Shown here: positions 16,486-26,110 of the stretch, in pieces
Layout of the letters: every line of letters starts with the position of its first letter
Position numbering within the stretch: position 1 is the first letter of the stretch
Origin: Streptomyces griseus
Lineage (GTDB): Bacteria > Actinomycetota > Actinomycetes > Streptomycetales > Streptomycetaceae
Assembly (NCBI GenBank): GCA_002154345.1
Contig: MUNB01000063.1
Span: forward strand, 1-40,365
DNA length: 40,365 bases
Direction: 5' to 3'
The notes under the pieces: model-generated
Told to the model about the DNA's origin: nothing
The model's database searches: none
What the model saw: the letters and a program-made list of their open reading frames with translations, nothing else
Position numbers and translations under genes: made by a program

Positions 16486-16498
16486 CCGCTGTCGCGTG

Positions 16499-16535
16499 CA
16501 GCGCCGGTTCCCGCATCGCGCGTGAACCGGCGCTG
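16499..16535 (+). terminator. Terminator of LPMO gene
   Basis: Perfect 12-bp arms, CAGCGCCGGTTC (16499-16510) and GAACCGGCGCTG (16524-16535), loop 13 nt, starting 14 nt after the LPMO stop. Confidence 0.85.
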
Positions 16536-16728
16536 TCGTGCGCGACACCCCACCCGCACGTGAGCCGCGGAGCGCGGCCGGCCCGCGGGGCCGAGGCCAT
16601 CTCCGACCAATCGGAGAACAGGCCGCAGTTCATCGAACTCCAGCGCGTCCCCGGGCTGGGCCGGCCCACCGGACGATCGATCCGCCGTTCGCCGCCGTCG
16701 GTGGTCGACATGCCGTGGGCATCCTGGG

Positions 16729-16739
16729 CGAAAGTTTCG
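16729..16739. promoter_or_regulatory. Distal xylan-type operator (CGAAAGTTTCG)
   Basis: Perfect 11-bp palindrome CGAAA-G-TTTCG, the complement of the CGAAACTTTCG element that I recall from promoters of Streptomyces xylanase genes. It lies 467 bp upstream of the xylanase start, far enough to permit repression by looping with the proximal site. Confidence 0.6.
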
Positions 16740-16809
16740 AGGTTCCCCGAATTCTTCGACGGCACAAGCCAGGGACGCGCGCGGGTTCGCGATCAAGACT
16801 CTCCACTGA

Positions 16810-18639
<1,830 letters not shown>

Positions 18640-18717
18640 CACGACCTGCCACAGACGAAGGGACGCTCCGATGACGGCCTGCGGTGCGGTTCTCCCGCCC
18701 TCCAGGAAGACATCGTT

Positions 18718-18755
18718 GACGGGCCCGGGTCGCCGCAGTGAATCCGGGGCCCGTC
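18718..18755 (+). terminator. Terminator of xylanase gene
   Basis: Perfect 9-bp arms GACGGGCCC (18718-18726) and GGGCCCGTC (18747-18755), about 80 bp after the xylanase stop. Confidence 0.75.
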
Positions 18756-18949
18756 GAGGCGGTGAGAGGTAGGACGCTCGGCCTACGCCCCGGGGACCCG
18801 GAAAGCGTCTTCGCCCCTGTCCAAGCCGGGCAGCGGCGAAGGCGCATCTGTGTCGCGATCGTGAGCGGGGTTCCGCCCTCTCCCAGGGCGCGGATTCGGC
18901 GCATGGAATATGGAATGAGGCGGGTGCTGCGGGGAAGAGCTACTGCTCG

Positions 18950-19045
18950 TCAGCGCGGCTTCTCGATGGGTTCCAGAATCGCCACGCACTCGACATGATG
19001 CGTCCCTGAGAACGCATTGAGAAACAAGGGACCGGGCAGAATCAC
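18950..19045 (-). pseudogene. Possible C-terminal remnant of a TrmA/RlmD-like RNA methyltransferase
   Basis: A minus-strand frame of 31 codons reads THHVECVAILEP near its end. The motif PxTxHVECVAxL is the usual C-terminus of class I RNA (uracil-5-) methyltransferases of the TrmA/RlmD family. An in-frame stop lies immediately upstream, so only the last 30 or so residues of what should be a 400-residue protein are present. It sits exactly where the core degradation genes give way to the defence genes, and may mark a deletion or insertion end. The motif match is from memory and short. Confidence 0.4.
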
Positions 19046-19161
19046 CGGTCAGAGTCCCCATTTCGTTGACGCAAGGGAACTGTGTGCGTCAGAGGAGCGT
19101 CACCAGCTCCCCCACATACGAGGTTGTCGACCAGCTCAGGCGCCAGATCCATAGCCTGTTC

Positions 19162-19267
19162 TAGGATGGCGAAGACCATCTCAGCGGCCCGACGGGCTTC
19201 CGCTCCACTTCCGTGGAACCGAAGGACATGCCCCCACCCGCACGAGCTACTTCGTGCTGCCTGGGGG
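19162..19267 (+). promoter_or_regulatory. Leader with structured hairpin of the first DUF2075 gene
   Basis: TAGGAT at 19162-19167 is a good -10 without a clear -35. From 19223 to 19246 the leader is identical over 24 nt to the leader of the paralogous gene on the other strand (23787-23764). The conserved block opens a hairpin at 19231-19267: CCCCCA pairs with TGGGGG (262-267) and GCACGA (240-245) with TCGTGC (252-257), around loop GCTACT. The GTG start at 19254 is inside the stem, so translation initiation should be hindered while the hairpin is folded. Confidence 0.55.
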
Positions 19268-21146
19268 CACTTCCTTGCTGTTCCGTGAGTCCGCGGCGTC
19301 GTTGGCCAACCGCACCCACCTTGAAGGACAGCTGACCGAGCTCCTGACCGAGAACTTCCTGCACAAACACCGTCATCGACCCCAGCCGTCGGAGGTGCGC
19401 TCCTGGGAGCGGAGTATCCCGGCTCTCACCAACGCGCTCGTCGAAGCCGGGCTCGGTGAAGTCGAGATGATGCTGGAGTACGCGCTGCCCCTGACCAGCA
19501 AGCGCGCGGACGTGATACTTGCCGGTGTTCATCCGAGTACCGGAGAGCCCTCGTACGTGGTGGTCGAGCTGAAGCAGTGGAGCGAGGCCTACCCGGAGGA
19601 GGACGATCCGCTGCTGTGCCGCATCGACGCCTACCCGGATCCGGTCCTCAACCCGATCGAGCAGGTGCGCGGCTACTGCGACTACCTCATCTCGTTCAAC
19701 GGAGCGTTGGAGCGGATCCCCGACTCGGTCGCGGGGGTCGCCTACCTGCACAACGCGACCGACTTCGGGGTGGCGGGGCTCCGCGCCGTCACCGAGGACG
19801 ATCGGGGCCGGATGTTCACCGGCGACCAGCGTGGCGCCTTCCTCGGCTACCTCCGCTCCAGGCTGGCGGCGAAGCCGGGTGCCGAGGCAGCCGACGCCCT
19901 GCTACAGGGCAAGGTGCGGCCGTCGAGGCAGCTAATGGCCGTTGCCGCCGAAGAGGTGCGTAACCGGGAGCAGTTCGTGTTGCTGGACGAACAGCGGCTC
20001 GCCTACGAAACGGTCATGTCGGCAGTCCGACAGGCTCGGCGGTCCAACCACAAGCAGGTCGTCGTCGTGGCCGGCGGACCAGGCTCCGGCAAGAGCGTGA
20101 TCGCCCTCTCCCTGTTGGGCGACCTCTACCGGCGCGGGGTACCGGCCCTGCACGCCACCGGTTCGCAGTCCTTCACCAAGACGATGCGCAAGGTCGCCGG
20201 TGCCCGCAAGCCCGAGGTCCAACGGCTCTTCCGCTACTTCAACAGCTTTATGGAGGCTGAGCCGAACGACCTCGACGTGCTGGTCTGCGACGAGGCGCAC
20301 CGGCTGCGCAAGACCTCCGCCAACCGCTACACAAAGGCGACTCTGCGGACCGGCCGACCGCAGGTGGCGGAGCTGATGGACGCCGCGCGGGTTCCGGTAT
20401 TCCTGCTGGACCAGCACCAAGTGGTGCGTCCGGGCGAGATGGGAACCGTGGAACAGATCCAAGCAGCCGCGGCCGAACAGGGTCTGGACTGCGCGGTGGT
20501 GAAGCTCGACAGCCAGTTCCGGTGCGGTGGCAGCGACGCCTACCTGCGCTGGGTGGTCGACCTGCTGGGGCTCGAAGGAAACGCGCCCACCGTGTGGGAG
20601 TCGGACGACAAGGTACAGCTCCTGACCGCGGACACCCCCCAGGAGCTGGAGGACTTCCTGGCTGCCCGACGGTCCGAGGGCTACGGTGCGCGCATGTCCG
20701 CGGGCTACTGCTGGAAGTGGACGACAAAGATCACTTCCAGCATGCACACCCTGCCCACCGACGTGGTCATCGGCGACTGGGCCAGGCCGTGGAACCTCTT
20801 TGGCGACCGCGCCCTGCTCGGCGCCCCGCCGGCACCCCTCTGGGCCACCGACCCGGCAGGGTTCGGACAGGTCGGGTGCGTTTACACCGCGCAGGGCTTC
20901 GAGTACGACTGGTCCGGCGTGATCATGGGTCCGGACCTCGTCTGGCGTACGGACCGATGGGTGGTGGACCGGAGCGCTTCCAAGGACCCGTCCTTCACCA
21001 AGGCCACCGCGGACGAGGACGTCGACCGTCTGGTCCGCAACACGTACAAGGTGTTGCTGACCCGGGGCATGATCGGCACGATCATCTACTCGACGGACCC
21101 GGAAACCCGTGAAAAGCTCCGCTCACTGGTCCCCCCGACGCTCTGA
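19254..21146 (+). CDS. PD-(D/E)XK nuclease fused to Schlafen-group-3 (DUF2075) helicase
   Basis: A 630-residue cytoplasmic protein. The N-terminal domain has a beta-hairpin nuclease signature: RADVILAG with D86, then YVVVELKQW with E105 and K107, which is the D-(X)n-ExK core of PD-(D/E)XK nucleases. The middle and C-terminal parts form an SF1-like ATPase of the DUF2075/SLFN-g3 family: Walker A GGPGSGKS (274-281), Walker B LVCDEAH (343-349), FLLDQHQVVRPGE, DSQFRCGGSDAYL, VYTAQGFEYDWSGVI and NTYKVLLTRGM near the end. DNA or RNA is the expected substrate. GTG 19254 is the first in-frame start and aligns with the paralogue; TTG at 19275 is an alternative. The paralogue at 21601-23757 faces it, with a small membrane gene between. 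An antiphage role is inferred from the island. Confidence 0.8.
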   Translation: MLPGGTSLLFRESAASLANRTHLEGQLTELLTENFLHKHRHRPQPSEVRSWERSIPALTNALVEAGLGEVEMMLEYALPLTSKRADVILAGVHPSTGEPSYVVVELKQWSEAYPEEDDPLLCRIDAYPDPVLNPIEQVRGYCDYLISFNGALERIPDSVAGVAYLHNATDFGVAGLRAVTEDDRGRMFTGDQRGAFLGYLRSRLAAKPGAEAADALLQGKVRPSRQLMAVAAEEVRNREQFVLLDEQRLAYETVMSAVRQARRSNHKQVVVVAGGPGSGKSVIALSLLGDLYRRGVPALHATGSQSFTKTMRKVAGARKPEVQRLFRYFNSFMEAEPNDLDVLVCDEAHRLRKTSANRYTKATLRTGRPQVAELMDAARVPVFLLDQHQVVRPGEMGTVEQIQAAAAEQGLDCAVVKLDSQFRCGGSDAYLRWVVDLLGLEGNAPTVWESDDKVQLLTADTPQELEDFLAARRSEGYGARMSAGYCWKWTTKITSSMHTLPTDVVIGDWARPWNLFGDRALLGAPPAPLWATDPAGFGQVGCVYTAQGFEYDWSGVIMGPDLVWRTDRWVVDRSASKDPSFTKATADEDVDRLVRNTYKVLLTRGMIGTIIYSTDPETREKLRSLVPPTL

Positions 21147-21186
21147 CCGTCGCAAGCACCCGGTCATGTCTAGTCCGCGTATGCGG

Positions 21187-21210
21187 CTGCGACTGCGACT
21201 GCGACTGCGG
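21187..21210 (+). repeat. Short tandem hexamer (CTGCGA)n
   Basis: Three exact copies of CTGCGA followed by CTGCGG, just after the first helicase gene. A slippage-prone microsatellite; no function evident, and too short and spacer-free to be CRISPR. Confidence 0.6.
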
Positions 21211-21415
21211 AATCCACACTCCGCGTCGACTCGACGAGATAGCATGATCGCGCTGCGCACCTTCCCGGAGGGTACGAGGCTGCGGTTCCTGAGCTCACCC
21301 CAGTGAGTTGCGGGTGAGGAATGGTTGTGCCCGTCGTGTGGTGACATGCGACGCGAGCGTGGATGCCCGGTAGGGCGTCCCCCTGCCATTCCGATCTCAC
21401 TGCTTTGGAGTGGCC

Positions 21416-21544
21416 ATGACCTCGGTCGAGTGCAAGCCTGCGCGTCGTGAACGGATCCGCGAGATCCTGATCGAGATCGCCGCCGCAGTCGTCTCCAATC
21501 TCTTGGTGACGGCCCTGATGGCGATGGCAGGTCTGCTCTTCTAG
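21416..21544 (+). CDS. Small single-span membrane protein
   Basis: A 42-codon gene between the two convergent nuclease-helicase genes. ATG 21416 has GGAG at 21407-21410, five bp upstream, a proper ribosome site. The product begins MTSVECKPARRERIREIL, a basic amphipathic start, and continues into a run of about 22 hydrophobic residues (VVSNLLVTALMAMAGLL near the end), a classic one-pass membrane helix with the charged end in the cytoplasm. It has no signal-peptidase site. I do not recognise a family. It could be a toxin-like membrane effector, an anchor for the helicases, or an unrelated gene. Codon use is typical high-GC apart from one TTG. Confidence 0.6.
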   Translation: MTSVECKPARRERIREILIEIAAAVVSNLLVTALMAMAGLLF

Positions 21545-21600
21545 TGCAGGCCGGTGGCGGGCCCGGTGAGTCCGCCACCTCACTCATACGACAGCTCTTG

Positions 21601-23757
21601 TCAGAACAGTCTCATTTCAGAGGCTTGCGACCCCCCACTCTTCCGACTCTTCCCCTTGTTCCTGCCCCGCCCCCGTCCTCGGCCAGGCCTGGGAAGATGC
21701 GGCGTACGCGCCTCCACCGGAAGGTTCTCCCAAGTGGGACGCAGCCCATGAATCTCGACTTTGCCGACGAGACTCTTGAGATAGTCCCGGGTCTCCTGGT
21801 CCGTGGAATAGAGCACCGTGGCACGACTGGCCCGGGTCATCAACACGTGATAAGCGTGCCGGACGAGACGCGCGAACTCGTCGTCATCGACACTGCCGGC
21901 CTTCACTTTGGGATCGAACGAACCGGGCTCTGCAACCCGCTTGATGCCCGGATCTGCTGTCTTGAGTTCCTTGCCCCGTCGAAAGACCCACCGGTCACCG
22001 CGGCGCACCATGTCGTCACCCATGAGCACCCCGCACCAGTCCCATTCGAGTCCCTGCGCGGTGTAGACACAGCCGATCTGACCCAGACCATTCTCGTGCA
22101 CGGACCAGATCCTCGACGGCGGAGCCTCGTTCTCGCAGAAGCTTTCGCTGTCCGCGTTCCACGGCCGGTGCCACTCACCGATGCGGACATCGGCCTCCAG
22201 TCGTCGCTCCTTGCCGAGCGGCTTCGTCCATGGCCAGCAGTAGCCGGCGACCATGCGCCCGGACGCACCGGCCCGTACTTCTGTCCGAATGATCTGCTCG
22301 AGTTCTTCCGGGGTGTCTGCCACCTCAATGTGCATCAGTCCGTCGGGGCGCCACTTGCCGGGCTCCTCGTCCGTCACGCCGAGCAACGCCTTCGCCCACC
22401 GGACGTAGGCGTCGCTGCCCCCACATCGGAACTGTTCCCTCAACTTGTAAGGAATGACGAGAGCGTTGTGCCGCTCGGCTGCGTCCTTGATCAGATCGAC
22501 CGTTCCGACCTCGTTCGGTCTCACGGACTGTCCCTCGTCCAGAAAGAACACCGTCAAACGGGATGCAGCCAGGAGCTCGTCGACCTGGTGTCCTGTGCCC
22601 TGCTCTTCGGGTTTCCAGAATCGGCTGGTCGACCGATCCCGGAGCCGGTGAGCCTCGTCGCAGATCAGCACGTCCAGGAGCGGGTCAGGTGGAGTGACGA
22701 AGCTGCTGAAGTAGGTGAACGTCTCCCTGAACTGCCGATCCCCGTAGCCGACGTGTTCTTGGAGGGCCCCGTTGAAAGCCCGGCTGCCGCTGGCGTACTT
22801 GACCGTACGGCCTTGAGCCTCCAGCTCCGCCTTTATCTGCAGGCCGATCGCGCTCTTCCCGGTTCCCGCCCCACCCGTCACGAGGAAGACCACACGCCGC
22901 TCGTCCGGTACCAGGGCGGGATGCCGAGGATCCGGTAGGACCCTCGAAGCAGTCTCCAGAACTTGATCCGCGACCTCCTTCTGCCGCCCTCGCAGAGTGA
23001 AGACGGTGTCGGCTCCGCGGGACCAAATCATGGCATCGAGCAGCGGAGTATTGCGCAGGCCCATGCTCTGCAGCATCCGCTCTGCCGTGGAGGCCGCACC
23101 ATCCTCCGCGAAGTTCATCCTGAGGTCGGACAACAACTGCTCGCGGCGGTCACTCGTGTAGACGCGGGCGTAGGCCCCTGTCGGCGCGTCCACGTCGATC
23201 AGGGTTCTTACGGATTCGTCGGTAGCGTTGTGCAGGTACGCGAAACCGCCGCATTCGAAGTCGGCACCCTGGAACGGACCTCGAGGGCTCGTGAACGCCT
23301 CATAGTTTGCGCCCAGTTGCAGCGCCGGATGCTTCTTCTTCTCTTCGATTCCCGGCACATGCAAAAGGTCCGCGGTCGCCCGTTCCACCCGGCTCACCGT
23401 CGACCAACGTTTCAACTCGACCAACTGCACGGAGGGCACGTGGCGCTCTGGATGGCGCCCCACCAGAACGACGTCGATAAGGCGGGGATCGCCGGGACAG
23501 ACCGCCTCGTCGAGGGTGGCCGCACACTCGACGATCATCTCCACGTTCCCCCGTCCCGCTGCGACCAGGTCAATGGCGAGGCTCACCAGGCTCTCCGCCC
23601 AGGCGGAGCGCTCCGACTCCGAGGCGTCCGCTCCCCGGAAGTACCGCCACCGGGCGGCAAGATGCGGCACCATCCGGTCGCGCGAGTCGAGAGTGAGCAG
23701 ATCCTGAGCCGACAGTCTCAGAAGGAGCATGGACACGAGGTGGTTCCCCCAGGGCAC
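21601..23757 (-). CDS. PD-(D/E)XK nuclease fused to Schlafen-group-3 (DUF2075) helicase, paralogue 2
   Basis: A protein of up to 718 residues and a diverged paralogue of the gene at 19254-21146. Nuclease core: LIDVVLVG with D95 and QLVELKRW with E114 and K116. Helicase: Walker A TGGAGTGKS (294-302), Walker B LICDEAH (364-370), FFLDEGQSVRPNEVG, REQFRCGGSDAYVRW, VYTAQGLEWDWCGVLMG and HAYHVLMTRASRATVLYS. It differs from the first by an insertion of about 40 residues after the nuclease motif (VERATADLLHVPGIEEKKK region) and by a basic, low-complexity C-terminal tail rich in RGRGRNKGKSRK, likely a nucleic-acid-binding or disordered tail. The longest start is GTG 23757; ATG 23730 (MLLLRLSAQ) fits the paralogue alignment and is an alternative. 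Role in defence is inferred. Confidence 0.8.
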   Translation of the reverse strand: MPWGNHLVSMLLLRLSAQDLLTLDSRDRMVPHLAARWRYFRGADASESERSAWAESLVSLAIDLVAAGRGNVEMIVECAATLDEAVCPGDPRLIDVVLVGRHPERHVPSVQLVELKRWSTVSRVERATADLLHVPGIEEKKKHPALQLGANYEAFTSPRGPFQGADFECGGFAYLHNATDESVRTLIDVDAPTGAYARVYTSDRREQLLSDLRMNFAEDGAASTAERMLQSMGLRNTPLLDAMIWSRGADTVFTLRGRQKEVADQVLETASRVLPDPRHPALVPDERRVVFLVTGGAGTGKSAIGLQIKAELEAQGRTVKYASGSRAFNGALQEHVGYGDRQFRETFTYFSSFVTPPDPLLDVLICDEAHRLRDRSTSRFWKPEEQGTGHQVDELLAASRLTVFFLDEGQSVRPNEVGTVDLIKDAAERHNALVIPYKLREQFRCGGSDAYVRWAKALLGVTDEEPGKWRPDGLMHIEVADTPEELEQIIRTEVRAGASGRMVAGYCWPWTKPLGKERRLEADVRIGEWHRPWNADSESFCENEAPPSRIWSVHENGLGQIGCVYTAQGLEWDWCGVLMGDDMVRRGDRWVFRRGKELKTADPGIKRVAEPGSFDPKVKAGSVDDDEFARLVRHAYHVLMTRASRATVLYSTDQETRDYLKSLVGKVEIHGLRPTWENLPVEARTPHLPRPGRGRGRGRNKGKSRKSGGSQASEMRLF

Positions 23758-23787
23758 GAGTGACTCGTGCGGGTGGGGGCATGTCCT
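23746..23787 (-). promoter_or_regulatory. Leader hairpin of the second DUF2075 gene
   Basis: On the minus strand, 23787-23764 matches the first gene leader over 24 nt without a difference. The hairpin is stronger here: GCACGAG pairs with CTCGTGC around a 3-nt loop, flanked by CCCCCA pairing with TGGGGG across small internal bulges. Loop and inner bases differ from the first copy while the outer stem is kept. The GTG start at 23757 sits at the same stem position as in the first gene. Confidence 0.55.
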
Positions 23788-23825
23788 GTCCAGGAAGCCC
23801 GTCGGGCCGCAGTTCGGTTGTGGTG

Positions 23826-23846
23826 ATCTTAGGTAAGGCCTGGCCT
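23826..23846 (-). promoter_or_regulatory. Possible promoter and palindrome of second DUF2075 gene
   Basis: TAAGAT on the minus strand (23831-23826) is a good -10. Immediately upstream, AGGCC-T-GGCCT (23836-23846) is an 11-bp palindrome in the spacer between -10 and -35, a position where a bound protein would block initiation. No good -35 is visible. Confidence 0.35.
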
Positions 23847-23971
23847 GCCGAAAACATCACGATGGCTGCCGGCCGGAACTTTGGCGATCGTGGCTGGATC
23901 ACGCGGTGCGGGTCACTGGGTACCCCTTGAGGCCCGGCAACACGGAAATTGACGTCCCATCCCAGGCAGTC

Positions 23972-26110
23972 TCATTGCCCAGCGATCGAGACGAATCGCA
24001 CAGGTTCGGACAACACGGCAACCGCAGACTCCGAGCCGGCCAGACGGGCGGAAAGCGTCGCTTCCGCCAGCCTCGGCGGCAGAGCCTCGGCGAATTTCAG
24101 ACCCCGTACGGCCCGCTCATCGACTGCGGGAAGACAGAGCCGGTCGGCCGCACCGGCGGTGTGACTCTTCCAGGACGCCGGCGTCACGTCCTCACGCAGC
24201 CGGATCCAGTGATCGTTGACGCGCTGGCCCGGCACCGCCACCTCATCGAGGGTGGCCGCCAGTGTGGCATTGGCCCGGTGCCCCGCCCACGTCCACCAGC
24301 GCATGCGACCATCGGCATCCCGGATGATGAGCGTGCCTCCCTGATGCACCCGCTCCAGGAAGTGCTCACGCGCTTCACTCAGGGACCGGACCGCCCGCTG
24401 CGTGAGTTTGACGGGTGGATCTGCGCCCAGCAGCACTTCGCGTACTGCCCGCGACACTTCGAACGATGCTCCGGGGCCGAATCCGGCGCTGCTCCACTTC
24501 GCCTTTCCTCCCCCGTCCACGGGCTCCACGAAGCAGCGCTTTCGTCGCCAGTCGATGTACGTGACCAGCCAGCTCCGCCCGCCGAGCAACAGGCGGCGCG
24601 GCCCGTTCACCCGCTCGGTGAGCAGGCTGGGATCGGTTCGACCGATCTCTGACCGGCCGTGCAGCACAGTGAATTGCGGAGGCGCAGTGAAGACTGCCGT
24701 GAGGTGCATGAAATGGCGGTGGCCAAAACGCCGTTCGGCTTCCGGGCCGATGAACAGGAGTCCTCCGTCCCGGTCCAGATATCCCTCGTCGACCAGATGT
24801 CGCGCGATCGGTTCTGCAGCGCTGCCGAAGGGTCCGAGACCGTTCCACCACTCCTGCCACAGGTTCTCGCCAACTCGGTGCTCCTGCAGACAGAGAGCAA
24901 GCAATTGCTGCGCGACAATGTGACGCGGCTCAGGAGGAGCGATCACGGGCTCTACCCATCCCCGCGACCACTGCAGAAGCAGCCCGGCCGCGTCCAGGAG
25001 CCCGGATTCGTCCAGCGCCAGGAAGAGGCAGTTCCTCAGGGTGTCTGCCCTGCGCCCAGTGCGGCCGAGGCGCTGGAGGAAGGAGGCGACCGAGGATGGC
25101 GCGTCGATCTGGATCACCCGGTCCAGATCACCCACATCGATGCCGAGTTCCAGTGTGCTGGTCGAGATGATGACGCAGTCGCGTTCTTCCGCGAAGGCTG
25201 TCTCCGCCCGTCTGCGTTCCTCGAGGGAGAGCGAGGCATGGGACAGGAAGGCCGTGATCCCTTTCGCGCGGAGTTTCTCTCCCAGTTCCTCCACAAGTCT
25301 TCTTGACTCGCAGAAGACAAGTCGCTTCTCTCCTCTGTGGAGCGAGGCAATGACCGTGGCCGCGTTGTCGAGGGAACCGACGTAGTCGAGCTCGATGTCA
25401 CCCGGCGGAATGACGGCGGTATCCCCTGCCGCCGACGACCCTGGTCCGGCCAGGTGTGGGGCTACGACCTGGGCCGGCCGTTTCCCTGCGCCCGATCCCT
25501 GGAGCCACGTGAGCAGCTCCTCCGGGTTGCCGACCGTCGCCGAGAGCCCGATGCGCTGGAGGGGCCGGCCCACCACCCGTTGCATCCGTTCAAGGACTGC
25601 GAGGAGATGCCACCCTCGGTCGTCTCCGGCGAAGGCATGCACCTCGTCGACCACCACTGCCCTGAGCCCCGAGAAGAAGGACGCATGGTCGACATTGGCG
25701 CTGACCAGCATCGCCTCCAGCGACTCAGGGGTGGTCAGCAGGATGTCCGGCCGCTCGGCCAAGATGCGCTTCCTGGCCCCGGCGGTGGTGTCACCGTGCC
25801 AGAGCGCGGCCGTACGTCCCAGCCATGACGTGTAGTTCTCCAGGCGCGGAAGCAGATTGTTGAGCAGGGCCTTGAGCGGGCAAACGTACAGCACCGAGGT
25901 GCCGGTCCACCGGTTCTTCGCCATGCGCGAGAGCAGAGGGAAGCACGCGGCTTCCGTCTTCCCCCCGGCTGTCGGAGCCAGGAGCACGGCGTCGTCGCCT
26001 GCGAGAACCGGAGCTACCGACTCCTCCTGAAGCGGACGCAGGCTGCGCCACCCCAGCGTGTTGACGATGTGGTGGACGAGCGCCGGGTCCAACTCGCCGG
26101 AGACGCTCAC
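23972..26110 (-). CDS. brxHI: BREX helicase BrxHI (Lhr-like DEAD/DEAH helicase)
   Basis: A 712-residue SF2 helicase, last gene of the pgl/brx operon. The GTG at 26110 overlaps the brxD stop as GTGA. Motifs: Q-like SLRPLQEESV, motif I APTAGGKTE (45-53), CPLKAL, TTPESLE, motif II VVDEVHAF (DEVH 155-158), motif III SATVGN (190-195), FCESRR, STSTLELGIDVGDLD, and motif VI QRLGRTGRR (346-354). The C-terminal 350 residues resemble Lhr-type helicases. In type 2 BREX this gene follows brxD. Its exact task in phage exclusion is not established; a role in acting on replicating phage DNA is inference. Confidence 0.85.
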   Translation of the reverse strand: MSVSGELDPALVHHIVNTLGWRSLRPLQEESVAPVLAGDDAVLLAPTAGGKTEAACFPLLSRMAKNRWTGTSVLYVCPLKALLNNLLPRLENYTSWLGRTAALWHGDTTAGARKRILAERPDILLTTPESLEAMLVSANVDHASFFSGLRAVVVDEVHAFAGDDRGWHLLAVLERMQRVVGRPLQRIGLSATVGNPEELLTWLQGSGAGKRPAQVVAPHLAGPGSSAAGDTAVIPPGDIELDYVGSLDNAATVIASLHRGEKRLVFCESRRLVEELGEKLRAKGITAFLSHASLSLEERRRAETAFAEERDCVIISTSTLELGIDVGDLDRVIQIDAPSSVASFLQRLGRTGRRADTLRNCLFLALDESGLLDAAGLLLQWSRGWVEPVIAPPEPRHIVAQQLLALCLQEHRVGENLWQEWWNGLGPFGSAAEPIARHLVDEGYLDRDGGLLFIGPEAERRFGHRHFMHLTAVFTAPPQFTVLHGRSEIGRTDPSLLTERVNGPRRLLLGGRSWLVTYIDWRRKRCFVEPVDGGGKAKWSSAGFGPGASFEVSRAVREVLLGADPPVKLTQRAVRSLSEAREHFLERVHQGGTLIIRDADGRMRWWTWAGHRANATLAATLDEVAVPGQRVNDHWIRLREDVTPASWKSHTAGAADRLCLPAVDERAVRGLKFAEALPPRLAEATLSARLAGSESAVAVLSEPVRFVSIAGQ

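Larger units (their letters stand above)
18640..19253. other. Junction region between xylanase and defence island
   Basis: About 610 bp with no intact gene. It holds the xylanase terminator (18718-18755), a short minus-strand remnant resembling an RNA methyltransferase tail (18950-19045), and the leader of the first helicase gene with a -10-like TAGGAT at 19162-19167. No integrase, tRNA gene or clear direct repeat marking an element end was seen. Confidence 0.55.

Noticed and set aside
19228..19290. Conserved leader peptide MPPPAR as a real gene
   Set aside because: The AGGA before its ATG is only one base away, and the two frames diverge after eight codons, so nucleotide conservation is better explained by the hairpin.
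21187..21210. Possible CRISPR-like repeats
   Set aside because: Contiguous 6-bp units without spacers; no cas genes in the window.
21166..21306. Short frame after the first helicase gene with an RLRLRLR stretch
   Set aside because: Its only feature is the translated CTGCGA tandem repeat; no ribosome site.
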